From positions 365,001-429,000 of the forward strand of contig JAJTWR010000368.1 in the NCBI GenBank assembly GCA_021613335.1: a DNA stretch of 64,000 nt, given 5' to 3'. The notes under the pieces were generated by a model, which saw only the letters and a list, made by a program, of their open reading frames with translations, was not told where the DNA came from and searched no databases. Both the position numbers and the translations under genes were made by a program. Source of the DNA: Whitmania pigra. Its lineage: Eukaryota > Annelida > Clitellata > Hirudinida > Haemopidae. Below, piece after piece: positions 46,587 through 60,300 of this stretch (positions within the stretch are counted from its first letter, which is position 1; every line of letters starts with the position of its first letter).

Positions 46587-49500
46587 CTAAAGCACCTGGT
46601 TTTTCGATCCATCGTTGAATGCAATCGCATCTTCCTCTTCTCCGACAATCCTGTCCACTTGGCTCCAGTCAATTTCACTGATCATGCTACTGTCCACCGA
46701 CTTCAGGTCATCAACAGCAACCATGTCCAGGTAGTCTGCTCCAAGTTCCAAGGAGTCTTCAGACTGCTGGTTAGTGACATCACGAGGTTGTCCGACGTTG
46801 TCGTCAAAATTGACGGCCTTCTGTGACCTGCTACTCGCCTGGGACGGTTTCAACGATGCCGTGTTGTTGTTGGCATTGAAGGTTTTCGACATTCCGCACT
46901 TTGTCGCACCGATCGGCTTTTTCACCTTGGACGTCGAAGGGTTCATAAAATCATAGCGCTCGCCCTTCAACCTGACCTGTCTGTTGCCGACTTTCTTTGT
47001 CTTGAACCTGTCTGAATGTGACTGGCATTTGTAGAAAACCCAGTGGTTCTTGGGTTGGTTGGTGGCCTTCTGCAATCGTTCGACGTAAGTTGATCGAGGG
47101 TGAGGCCTCAACTCAGTCTTATTCATCCAGTTGGTACGGTCATAATGATAAGCTAAAAGTATTAAGTGATCCAATATATGTTCATCCAGTTGTTACGGTC
47201 ATAATGATAAGCTAAAAGTATTAAGGTGTACTAATAATTATGGATAATTATGATTTATTAATAATGCAACAACTAGTTGCCCTTCCATAAAACTCATCAA
47301 TAATTGCATTATTTGGATTGGTTGGGCCTTTGGATTGTGTGTATTATTAAAAGTGCACAGTTCTCACCAGGCACGGGGACTGAAGAACGTCTTTCAACCC
47401 TGGGATTTGCACTTTGAGATTTGTTGAGGAAATCTGTTGCAAATTTAAGAATTAATAATAATAAATCTGATAAGAGAAAATATAACTTGGTAAATGTAAT
47501 ATCTAGAGGAAGATTAATTGGAGATGATTATATTAACATAAAATATGACAATATAAAAATAAACATATTGATATTGATAGTAACCAGGCCCCTCTGTGAG
47601 TCCTTTGATCAAATCTTCAGCCATCTTGCACCTCTCCCCCATGTTCTTCATCCTCCTCCTTTTTTTCTCGTCTTCTCTTGCCCTTTGAGCATCGGACATC
47701 CAACCCACGTAAGTCTCTACCCGGGGAGAAGCCGATCTCTGCCGGCACTCGGCAAAGATCGGATCGTCCCGCTCGTCTCTGGGGATGGAGCAATCAACCA
47801 TTTTGCTCAGGTCTCCAAGGTTTTTGTTGACGTAGAAATGTGGGATGGTCGTACAGGATGGCGTCTCAATGCAAGTTGCTACGGTCGTTGCTTTTGGTGC
47901 AGTTGTAGGCCTGAAAAGAAATGATTTGATGGAGAAGTTTTGCATATCATCATTTTCATCTGCTGCCATGTTGACTTACAATTGCTTATCACAGGGAGTG
48001 CTATTAGGTCTTTTGTTTATCTGCAAAGTCATCATAACAATCAACATAGCGATCAAAATAGCAATCGATATAAATCAAGGTCGTATACCAATCTGGTAGA
48101 TTTAAAATCCTTTTCTATATTTGAGGCCATCTCCTGAATGGCTTTGACATTTGCATCCATGTCCGTGACTGCTTGGAAGCCATACCTCAGAGACCTGAGA
48201 CACCTTGGACTAACAGGAAACTTCCTAAAAGGAAATGTGATTGATGGCAAAAAAATCCCCAAGTAAAAGATTAACAGAACAACATTGAGATGGTTCCGTG
48301 GATAACTAAAAGTTATCTAACTAGTGATTTAACTGTTTGTTAATATAAATATAATTTGTTTGTTAATATCTCAATAGAAGTCAAACATGGAACTCACTCG
48401 TCACGGTCATTGCCATTGTTGCCTGACTTATCGTTGTCATGATCGTTAAAGTCGTTATTGAGGTTGTTGTGAAAGTTGGTGTCGTCGCAAAACCGTGGCA
48501 TGTCCTCCTGATCAAATGATTAAAACAAGATTAAATTAAATTATTAATCAAATCAATAATAATATGAGTTAACAACTTCAAGATATTAAAATATTAATCC
48601 AATCAATAGCCAGCTCCCCATTGCTTCTGACATCAATCAAATAATCACTTGTTAACATGTTTTCTATTTTTATCATCAACCCCACCCATCATTAGATCCC
48701 AGCCAATGGTGGAGCACTTTGAGAGCAGCACTTAAATTGCATCTCTTCACGAAGTCCTCCACCTGACAATCGCAAGCACGAAACTGCTCACCCTGATCCT
48801 GAAGGCCAATGGTGGAGAGGTACGAACGAATTGAGGAGAAAACATGATTTCATCTTGTCTAGGTCGTAGATCGGGTTCCTGATAGCGTTCCTAATGAGGA
48901 AAGGATGAGGTTCACTATCAAAGTGCTCTGATTACATTTTAAGATTTAAACAAAATAACGAAGCCAATCATTAGATGGTATTAACATCACATTTACATCA
49001 CATCAACATCACATTAACATCACATTAACATCACATCAACATCATATCAACATCACATTAACCATTATTAGGTCGACTCCCATTTCTTCTTCTTTCGGTC
49101 TCATGATGCGAATTGCCTGATTGGGGTTGTACTCGTCACGAGGTGCAATTCCCAAAGAAATCTAAGAAATGATGACACATGATGATCCTTTTAAAATTTA
49201 ACTTAATAAACAAATCTAGTTATTAATTCAAAATAATTCCATTTAATTAACTAATCCTTGTGCCTGTCAAAATCACCATCAACTAATTACAAACCTTTCT
49301 GGGCCTTTCCACATTGAGTATCCTCAAGTCTTGTTGTCCTCTGGAAACAAAGGTCGGAGTGAAAAAGTATTCGCGCCTTGCAGCCTCAGAAGCTTCCTGG
49401 AAAGTTCAACATCACGATTACCATACCGAGCATCGAGTACCCATTTTTATCATCATCTTTTTATTACATGCGACAATCACGAGCATGAAATACATAATCA

Positions 49501-52500
49501 CCATGACGACGGTGCTTTTGAGATCAATGTTATCCGTTCTCAAGGTCCTCACGTCTTGCGGTCTGCTGGAAATGAGAGTTGGACTGAAGAAGATCTCGTT
49601 CATTGCTGTTTTTGGAGTTTTCTAGAAAATTCATTGAGAATGTCATTAACATCAGTCGTTCAATTTAATGTTAGTGTTAATAACAACCCCTCATTCCATA
49701 GTTAACGTAATAATTGCGAACGTTAAAACAACTATTTGGACCACATTGCTACTTGACATCATCTGTATTTCATCAACTCATTTCATTTCACTTTATTTTA
49801 TGAAACTTTCGATTAATCCAATTTAAATCACCAAACTATAAAATATATGCAGCATCAAATCATTTATTAGGCATCTCTGATGCTTCTCAAATTAACTTAA
49901 TACCATCATCATTGTAATCGTCGTTGTTATCATCATCATTATTATTATAATTAATATTTTTTTCCAACAGAATGGAGCAGTTAGACAATGATGATAGCAT
50001 TTAATAATGATTAGTTACAGTGTAGTCGAGTTTTAACTAAAATGATCTAATGTCCTTACATTGAATCCTTTAATACATCTCGAGTTACAATGAATCCTTT
50101 AATACATCTTGAATGACAATGAATCCTACCACGTCTTGAGCGACGAGGTCCACATGATCATCTTCCATAACAACATCATCTTCTGGACAATTTCCGTGCA
50201 CCATTGTTATCGGGGGTACGGGGGGTTCATCTTCGAGCGGGTTTTCTATCACTAAATCCTCAAACCATGTTGTTTCAGTAGGCTTGCTTCTAACGGACTG
50301 AGGTGAAATGGTTCGCATTTTAAACATTCTTGTTGCTGACTGATAATATTATTGAAATTACTTGCTAAGTAACACACTGATCTTTATTTATTATTAACAT
50401 CTTAACATTTAGTAATCATTAATATCAATATCGTTCAATTGAATATCATGATCATCATTATTTAAAAAAAACCCATTATTATAATAATTAATTGCCATTA
50501 ATTCCAAACTTTTTCTATAGGAGGTTCAACCAAGCTGACATAGCTGTCGACTTTTTCTACTTCTACCGGAGCACATTCGAGGTCCAAGTTTCGAGGGACG
50601 ATTATTTCTTCATCTTGCTGGCTGTCCAGACGTTGAAGCTCCTGATTCTGAGAGAAATTGATTCCGATAATGTCATCAGTATCATCATCATCATCAAATT
50701 TAAATTAAGTGCATCTAACCAGTGCATTCTTCAGCATCATAATTTCCTCTTTTGCTTCCTCCAGCTTCTCCTGACATCTTTCCAACTGCTGAAATGTTGG
50801 TCGTGGTGAGGACAGAAATGATAAAAATGATAATGATTTGGACAACAATAATAAGTTGGTAATGATAAAAATAATAATGTTACTGATAGCAATAATACAG
50901 TGGAGTAATAATAATGATCACATAATAACTGAAACAACAGTAAGGACGATGTTGATGATGTACTGAGTGTCTCACCATTTTGGCATCTTCTGCACTGGTT
51001 CTTGGGACTGTCCTTGGAGAAGATTTTGGACAACAATGAGTTGTTGGTGCTCCAGTGGCTGCAAGGAGTTGGAGTTGAGCATTTGTCGGTCTCACTGAGA
51101 GGTCGGAAGGATGCATCGAGGAACGATCTGTTTAAAAGTTCATCAAATTATTAAGTTTCTGAGGAATGAATGATCTGTTCAAAAAGTCGTCGTATTATTA
51201 AGCTCATAAACGTCATTATTGCTACGATGCTCCTTGCCTCTTAGAGGTTGCGTGTCAAAGGGTTCGACCGTCCTGGGCGAGTCGAGTTCCAAAGGTCGAC
51301 CCTGGCTCCATCGTTTGTCTCTCAACATTTCAAGAGTTGGACAAGGTAAATCTTCCTTTTTGGCGGAGGATATCGGGGGAGTTTTCGGAAGAGGCGAAGT
51401 CGAGAGTCTGCGATGAAGATGATTAAAATGCTTTAGATGTCAGTCGTCCATAATTTTCACATATTACAACTTTCAAGCTTCATCAATATAATTTGTAAAT
51501 GCCAACCTAATTTGTAATTTGACAATTGTAATTTGAAATGACCTGTTCAATCACATCGCTTGCTATATTAATTTATATAAGAATCTGTTTTAATTTCCAT
51601 CAAGTACATATCACTGATGCCATTCTCATCCAATACCTTTTCACAACTCACCTGGTGAAATCATTCTCCTCCATTTGTCTCTTAATCGAAGGAACTGTCG
51701 AAGGTCTACAGGAGTCTCTCACCTTGAAAGTGGGTTGTTCTTGGAGTTGTTCGAACTGCTTACGTTTCTCGTGTTCTTGAACCTGCCTGTGGACGAGTTT
51801 CCTGATCGAGTCGTAGACGTGGTCATCGGGGGCAGGCAGGCAAGGACAGGGTAGGATGTCAGCATTGGAGCTTTGACGAATCCGATCGTTTTGTCGACAG
51901 GGTCGTTCAGTTCGTCCTCGAAGCTGTGGTTTTTGTTCAACGGCTCCTTGCGGTTCGTGGACTTGCGTAGCATGTTGTTCCTGGAGGTGTAATAGCTGTT
52001 TCTGAGTAGCTTGACCTGCTTTTATAAGAGCCAGGTGCTTTTTCTGTTGATGGGGCTGCATTTTAAGAAGAGGCAAATTCTGGGAGAGGCCTTGTTTTGT
52101 GGTAGGTGTACATGGCTCTTTGTGATGTGATTTATTGACACCCTTCCTTTTGTTGTGATTAATGCTGTTGTTATTGGTCAGGTTATTGTTATTATTATTA
52201 TTATTACTATTATTATTGTTGTTGTTGCTGTTACTATTATCCTGTGGCAGTTTTATGGGGAATCTGAAGTTGGGGGAGAAAAATTGGTTGGAGACGGCAG
52301 GAATTGGATTACGACCATCCAAGGAGTCAAGATGGAGGCTCTTCAGGGCAGATATTAGCCTCGAAAACTGAAAACATTTTCAAATCAACTTTTTAGAATT
52401 TTAACTGAAGACAGGCTAAAAGCATTAAAAGTATTATTCTGAAACAATAAACGACAACTCAACAACAAATCGTAAGAACCAATAGAAAAATATTTGGAGT

Positions 52501-55500
52501 TAAAGATTTTAAAACAAATTTATATTCAAAAAATCTTTACCTTTTGCTCTTGTTTGCTGTTGCTCAACATGGAGTTGGTAGTGGTTGCTGGTAACCTTAG
52601 TAGTTTTCCAAGTTTGGGCATCTGCCCATGAGAACTGATTAGGCCTTTCAGTTCAGAAATGACATCAACAATTTTTGGGAGTTTTGACTGTAGACTAGTA
52701 TTGTCTTTGACCTGGTTACAACCGATGTTGTTGCTGTTGCCTTTGTTGTCGGGGTCGTTGCCGACGTTGATGTTTTCAACTTCAGAATCTTTTTCAATCT
52801 TCTTGATTTTGTGATCAATCGACTTCTCAGAAAAAACAATGTCCGAAGAATCAACAAAGGTCTTATCTGCCATCTGGAGAAATGATTGCATTATGATTTA
52901 AGTATCATTTAAGCTTAAGAGAAAAATAAAAACATATATGTTAGAAAGGGGTACAAATTTACAAAATAAAAGTAACAATTGTAACAACTGATGAAGACGA
53001 AAACAATAACAAATACAAAAAAAAATTATAATAAATAATATTATCAACAATAGTTATGGTAACAACCATCCTGCAATGGTCCAACTCAGTAGATACATCC
53101 TTCAAGGGCGGGCAATTAACAGAGAACTCTTCATTATTTTTTGTTTCTACGGTTAATGCGTAGACATCGTACTGGCTTGACGTAATGCCAAAGGATGGAG
53201 GAATTTGGGCAGAAGGAGCTTGCAGTGCTGTCGGTTGTTGCAGAGGTACCTGAAGGACTTGAAGTAGATCCTTGAGTTCCTGTTGACGATCAAAAGAGGA
53301 AGACTTGAGGTATTCCAGGACGGAGAGGATGCCATGGTTCTGTGCCTGGTCATACGTAGGAGATTCTTGTTACACATATGTACGTGGAATGCACAAAAAG
53401 CTGACCCAACTGGTTAGCAGGATAACATATTGACATTTAAATTTGTTTGTTATTTTTGCACTAAACCAATCATTCATTATCATAATCATCATCTCATCTT
53501 ACCTCAATTATCCTCTTCATCTCCTCTTTGACAGCCATTTGTACCACATCCAAGGTCATTGGTTTACTTTCTACGTTTCTTATTGGTTCAGTTTGTGTCA
53601 CTTCATCCAATAGCTGTTGCGAGCGACTGTATCGAATAATAATAAAATTCATGAATGCAGTGGCAATAGATGATATACATCCAATTGTAAAAGCATAGCT
53701 AATTAATCTCTTGAAATTCTAACCTTTCAATAAGTCCATCAGTGTTGCTGGAAAAATAATACAATTACAAAATATAAAAAGGGTGACTAATTTAAAACCA
53801 AATTTAATTTAAAAAATATCAAAAACTGATATCATAAATATTAATAATAACAGGAAAAACAATGATTCACTAACTCCTTTTCTTCAGCGTCAGACATCTG
53901 ATTGAAATTGTCCGCCATTTCACGTCGCTTTCGAATCCTCGGAGCATCGTCCGACTGGGTCGAAGCATCCTGAATCTCAGAGTCACCTTCTGAAACCCTC
54001 CTTGCTTCCTCCTCCAGTTCCTCCTCGAACACCTGAATTTCCACTGGAACGGTGTTCACCTCGGTTCTGATCCTTTCGTAAATTTCTTGCCTCTCGGCTG
54101 ACCACACGCTGTAGACGAGGAGTTTTGATTGGAGGGGCACTTTGATGGCAGCAGACGGTGACCCATCCTCCCGACCGGTTGCTGAAGGCCCCTTTTCATA
54201 AGTTCTTCTTTTATCAAGGGCTACATCTGAATCTGACCATGTACACAGCCACCTAGCCAATAGTTCTGTTTCTCGATAGCTAGATCCAAAATCCATGCTC
54301 TCAAAGATGAATGGTTGGATGCAATGACTGGTAAACCTAATTTCATTACCCGGCTCCTCGGGCAAGTAGGGTCTGTTTGAAAAATCTACTTTCGCTTTAT
54401 CGGGATCTTCTATCAACGGACCATTGGCTTGAAGTTCGGAGAGAATGCCTATTGTCTTCAGGTTGTTGTTGGCAACAATGTTGTCATTAGCTTGAGAAGT
54501 CAGTGATATAACGCCGGTGTTTTCAGCGACATCATCACCATCATAATCGTCATTGTTATTATTGTCATTGACATTACCAGTAATATTGCCACCAATGTTA
54601 CTATCATACATATGGCCATTGTTATTGACGTTCAATTGTTTTGAAGGCCTATTGCCGATAAACTTTGCAAGATTCAGCAGTGATTTTTGTTGGTCCTCAT
54701 TCACTGTTTTGCTGGGGTTTCTTCCTTTTAAAGCATTAAGGAGTACTGAAAGAGGAGCCTGCATATTGGTTGGGATAGCTCTCCTGCTATTATAATTGTT
54801 ATTGTCATCTTCATAGGTCATCCAGTCCATATTGGGTTTGCCATCCAGCGAGCGAAATTCAATGCTTCTGATTTTTTTAAAATTACAAGGAACTAGTGGT
54901 GGAAAACTTACAGTCTTCTTATTCGATAAAAGGACCTCGAAAAAGTCTACAAGAAACTGGACGTAATCCTCTTTTATTTCTAAAGACCTCGGTTCAAAAT
55001 TCACCTCGGGTGCCGGTTTCTCTTCCTCATTCGTTCCGATAATTCTTTCATTTTCCTGCCCGGTCCTAGGTCGGAAGGTCGAATCGTCCCCGTGCACGAT
55101 AAGATTCGGAAAGGTGATTCGTTCCGACGAACTCCTTCCAAACTCCTGGGAAATGTTGGAATTGCAATGTTTGAAGTAATAGGCCGCCATCGTCGATCCA
55201 TCGCCGCCATCGCTTCCAGAAGAGACGAAGGCAGTTTCCCATTCTTTTAGTTTCAACTGGAGGCGACTCCTGCAATCCGGGTCTAGAGCTTCGGGTCTAG
55301 GGAAACATCGGGCGGTCATCGAGGCCGTCTCCTCGTCGTTTGGAAGTTCAAAGAGGGAAGAGAGGAGAAGAGAGTTTAGTTGAGAAGCAAACCCAAGGAG
55401 TTCAGAGAATGGAAGCATCTGCATGCAGGACTGAGCACAATCTCTGCAAGCTGCAAACCAGTCGAGATCTTTTGCTGTGTTGGGTCTCCTCATCTGCTCA

Positions 55501-57364
55501 TGTTCCTCCTTTTGTTTCTCCTTGAATATTACAAACAACTGATCCCTCAAGGTCATCAGCCACATCAAGGAACACAGGTCCCTGAAATCAGATAGAAGAT
55601 CGGAGGTAGAGAAACTGACATCTGAATGCTCAGGTGCCTCTAAATAAGGTTTCAACAATTCCAATGGTGTAGATGTCTGTAATTGAAAAGTAAATCACTA
55701 ACAGCGATTTTGTCATTATTGTTCATGTTATCTCATAATCTGTCAATTGCCTACCCCAACTTTACTAGAGGTTTCCACCACCAGCCTTGAATAGCTTGAC
55801 ACAAGAATTTTAAGACAACCGGCTGCAGAGAAGACGACCTGAACCAGAGAAAAAATTCTTTGAAGAAGGATTCGAGCTCGTAGCTCTCGCAGGTAAGACG
55901 GGGATAGCCGGGATTCATCCTGTTTGGAGGCACAAAATGGTAGCAAAGTTAGCAACATGTTAACAAAGATAGCATAATTTCATAGCTGCAACGGTATGAA
56001 CACGGAGATGATGTCAGAAATCGACTAACCGTGGAAGATATGGCAGGCTGCGGGTAATAAACCGACGGCAAAGGAGACTTAATGTCGGCACTGATGAGCG
56101 GATGCGAAAAGAAATGTTGTCGCTCCACATTTCCATCTACACCCATCCACTCAAGTACTTGAGCACATTTTCCAGATTGCTGATTTATAATCAATCCTAG
56201 CATGGCCCTCATCATCATCTTCACCACAGGAGTTAAGACATCCACTTTACAAACAGCAGACGCCAGGAAGACAGAAGTGAAATTACTTTGAAGTTGAGAA
56301 GAATCCTCGATCCACGAATCAGATTTTAGACTTCCTGAGTGAAATTAGTTCAAGAACAATCGATTAAAATAATTAAATAACTTAAAAACTAAATAACAGC
56401 AAATATTAAAAAAAAGTCTTGAAAAAATGATCTAAAAATGTTAAAAATAGCTTAGTGGCAAAAAAGTAAACCTTTTATAAGGTCAAGGACCATATCCTTA
56501 AGCAGAGCATGAGTTTGAAAACAGGTAGGAAGTGAGAGCTTGAACCTGCAATTAGATTGAAGCAAAGGCAAGTAAGTTATCCACATAAGCCTTGTGTCCA
56601 TATTTTCACAATCACAATCATTATCATCCTAATCATAAAATAACACACAGAAGTATAATAGTATGATTTTTGGTATCTTTGCTTTAATTTAATTATCACA
56701 TCGTCATCATCATCACTCACAGATTCCTTTCCGACTCGACGACGCTTCTCCTGTGCTCAACCACGGCAGCTACCGAAAGGGCAGCCCGAGCGTTTCCCAG
56801 ATTGTGAAGATACCACACGGCATCTGGAAACAGTCCAGAAAGCAAAAGATACTGGACAGCTCTTACTGGACTCCATACCTTCTCAAACTGCTGCATGTTC
56901 AGAGCCTTGGTCAATAGAACTCGCCGTACGGGCAGCAGACGACGGTCTTCATCTACTAGAATAATAAATAGTAAATTGGAATATTAAAACATTATCCTGA
57001 ATACTCGAGCAATTATTAACGGGTTGTATTAAGATATTAAATGTCAATGGAAGATGTGTCATAATGCAGACAACAGATGCCATCAGTAATCTATTAATAC
57101 TTCATCTTTACCTTTTTCTGGGTTCTCATAAAGAGGCGCAAGAGAGTATGGCTGATGAGGGGGGTGGACGAAGGGCTCGCAACCCCAAACAAAGTAACGT
57201 GCCATGAATCTTCCCATAGTCTGGAAAAGTCTTTTTGAGGGTAGATTGAGAAACAATTTCATCGGTTGAATGGCTGGCTGGATGTAACTTTGAATATCAT
57301 CAGAAAGAGGAGGTGCCTTTAAAATATGAGGGTGATGTTAATAACTGCAATTAAGGCATCATGC

Positions 57365-57397
<33 letters not shown>

Positions 57398-60300
57398 TAA
57401 CAATAACAGTAACAGTAACAATAACAATAACAATAATAATAATAATAATAATAATATAATAATAATAATAATAAACTTACTCTCGATCTTGCAGACCAAA
57501 ATAAATTGAGGACATCTTTTTGTAGATTCTCCAATTGTTTTCTCTTCTCTGCATTTCTGCTTTTCCTTCCACCGTTCTCATTATCTTTACCATCATCCTC
57601 GTCCTGACTCAAATCAGAGCCGAAGCAGATCTTCTTTACTTCGGCAATTCGCACGACCTTCTCAACCAATTGGATCGCCCCAAACGCATCATATCTATGG
57701 GACCATCATATTTATTTTTAAATTATTATTTTACATAATTCCATAATAACAGAAGGCTGTGATTAGAGAGTTTGAGAGAAAAGCAGAAAATTTGCTGTGC
57801 AAATAAGTTGGAATATTGGAATAGCTTTTTAATACAGCTGATATCTCATCTAAACTTGTTTCCATATAAATAATTAACATAATAATTAGTTCTTAAAAAT
57901 AGAAATCTGGAAAAGGAAGCTTATGTATGTACCTGGACAGATGTGTATAAAGAATTGAATGAAGAATTCTGCAAGCTCTACCTGGACTGGCTCCATCTAA
58001 AAGGAAAATTTTTTGAATAAAAATAATTCATAGTAACGATTATAATTCATATTATAAGCAGTTTCAAATATTTATAAAGTTACCTTTGAGTTCTAATAAT
58101 TCCTTTAACCAGGTATAAATAGCTGAAGTCTGTTCATGATCAAGGAATTTTCTTTCTGAAGGTTTTAATTATAAAATAATAACGAATAATCTAATTATAA
58201 AATTAAAATTGCTTAAAATTGTAAAAAGTCCATTATCAAGAATTCATTCTTCCACCAACTCTATCACTTTTATATATAATCATTATGTTATAATACGAAT
58301 ACATAATAATATGTAATAAATACAGTTCTCATTATTCCATAGATAATACAACAACAACCACCATTAATAGCAGTAACTATTACTTACCAGCTTTTGCTTT
58401 AAAGTTGTCGACACAATATGGAACCAGGTGTGACCTCATTTCCTCCATCTTACATACCAGAAGGGACATGATCCTCTTTGTTCCGATCACCTGTTTCCGG
58501 ACGGCCTCCGGGTCTCGATCCTGACATTCGTTCGTGACTCTCTCTAGATGTCTACAGGCATGTCGGTATAAGAGTCTGTAGCTGGCACACAGCCTGAAGC
58601 AATAACAGTGAAAAAAAAGACATACAAATTATTGCAGTGACCATATTTTGAATCTTAGCATCTTAGAGAGATGTCAACCTAGAGCTGATGCATGCGAGAG
58701 TGTTTCTGGAAACTATGGAAACGGGGGGAGCAGCAGTCGAAGGGAGAACGGACGACAGTCTCCGGAAAATTATGGCATCCATACTGTCGCTGCCCTTCTT
58801 ACGTGCAAGGGACGCCATCATTCCTAAGGATGATTTCTTCCTCGACAAAATTGATTCTTCAATGGCAGATCCAGATGAATTTCTGTTTGTTGTTTCAGAA
58901 ACTTGCCTCTCTAAAATTTGCTTCGTCTCTCTTCTGCCCCCATCCGTCGGAACTCGTGCAACGGAATTTGTTTCATTCTCTTCCTCCTCCTCAATTCCAA
59001 ACATTGGATCTGGTTTGTTAGAAGAAAAGACCAGGCATGGCTCAGCTTTGACTATCTTGGTTGTAAAAAGATTGGATGAGCCCAGAAACGTTTCCATTAG
59101 ATTCTTTTCAGTCGTTTCAATTATTTTGTAACAGCCATCGAGAGCATGGACTTTCGATCGCTTGGAAGGACCCGCAAGAATGGCCTGCACGAGCCAGTGA
59201 ACGAGCAGCAAGGAGCAGTTGATGAGGGACCCTGCAGAGGCATTCTTGTTTTTTCCCCTCAGTTCATCCACGTCGTTGCAGTTAAGCTTCAAAATCTTCA
59301 GAAGCTTCTCCAGGAGAGTGATTGCTCTCATAAGTCCAGGATTAAATTTCCTGTCTGGAGAATTTAGGGGGTTGCCCCTGCTACTGGTGGGAGATGAGGA
59401 GGGGGCCTGATCTGTGGGTACGACGAGAGCTCCTCCGTGGACGATCATTAAGTGCATCATCCTTAATTATGATTAATAATATTTTACATCATTGATGTAT
59501 AATTGATAATAAATATGATAACTTCAGGATGGTGATAAACTAAGGACCAAAGTGCCTCTTAAGCTATGCACAAGGTGGCATGTAATTTACACTATGTTCA
59601 TTTACTTGAACTATTACTAATAGTACTATAATTATAATCAAAATACCTAAATGATAAAACAACTCAATTAATCATAATCATGATATTAGCTCACTTAACC
59701 AGATTCTCAACTATTCCTTGCGTCACCATTTCATGCTCCAAAGTCCACAAGCCAGCATGTGATGAAGCTAATGTCCATCCGAAGATACATCTGTCTTCAA
59801 GCTGATTCAAGTAATCATTCACAGTGCTTTGCTGGAGATGACAAATTAAACAATAAGTTTTTTTTCAGAATAATGAAGCCCACGGAATCCAATCTTTTCT
59901 CCTATCTCTCACCTCCTTAATTTGATCTCCACTCATCTCAACGTGAAAGCCTGCAAACTCCACCTTACCAGAATCTGGGAAATTTGCACTTCTGCTTTTG
60001 GCATCAATTCCAACTGGAGGCAAATGGGCATCGCCCTGAAGCCCTGTGGGAGTGGTTTCAAACTTGAACACCTCCATAACCCCTGACCTCAACGGAGGTT
60101 CACAAGGTATGCTAACACCAAGAAGTCTTCTATCCTTAAGGAACAAATCATTGTTTTAAATGTTGGATTTGAAATGAGTCACCATGGACACGGTAACCCA
60201 AACAGGAATAATTCAATAATTAACTTGAGACGTGAGTCGGCTCAAAGGGCATGTCAATTAAGGACGTCATGCTCGCAACCCAACTTGCACAGCCACAAGG

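Noticed and set aside
49314..49705. Overlapping plus-strand frames of 103 and 124 codons
   Set aside because: Antisense shadows of two CPLANE1 exons and the intron between them.
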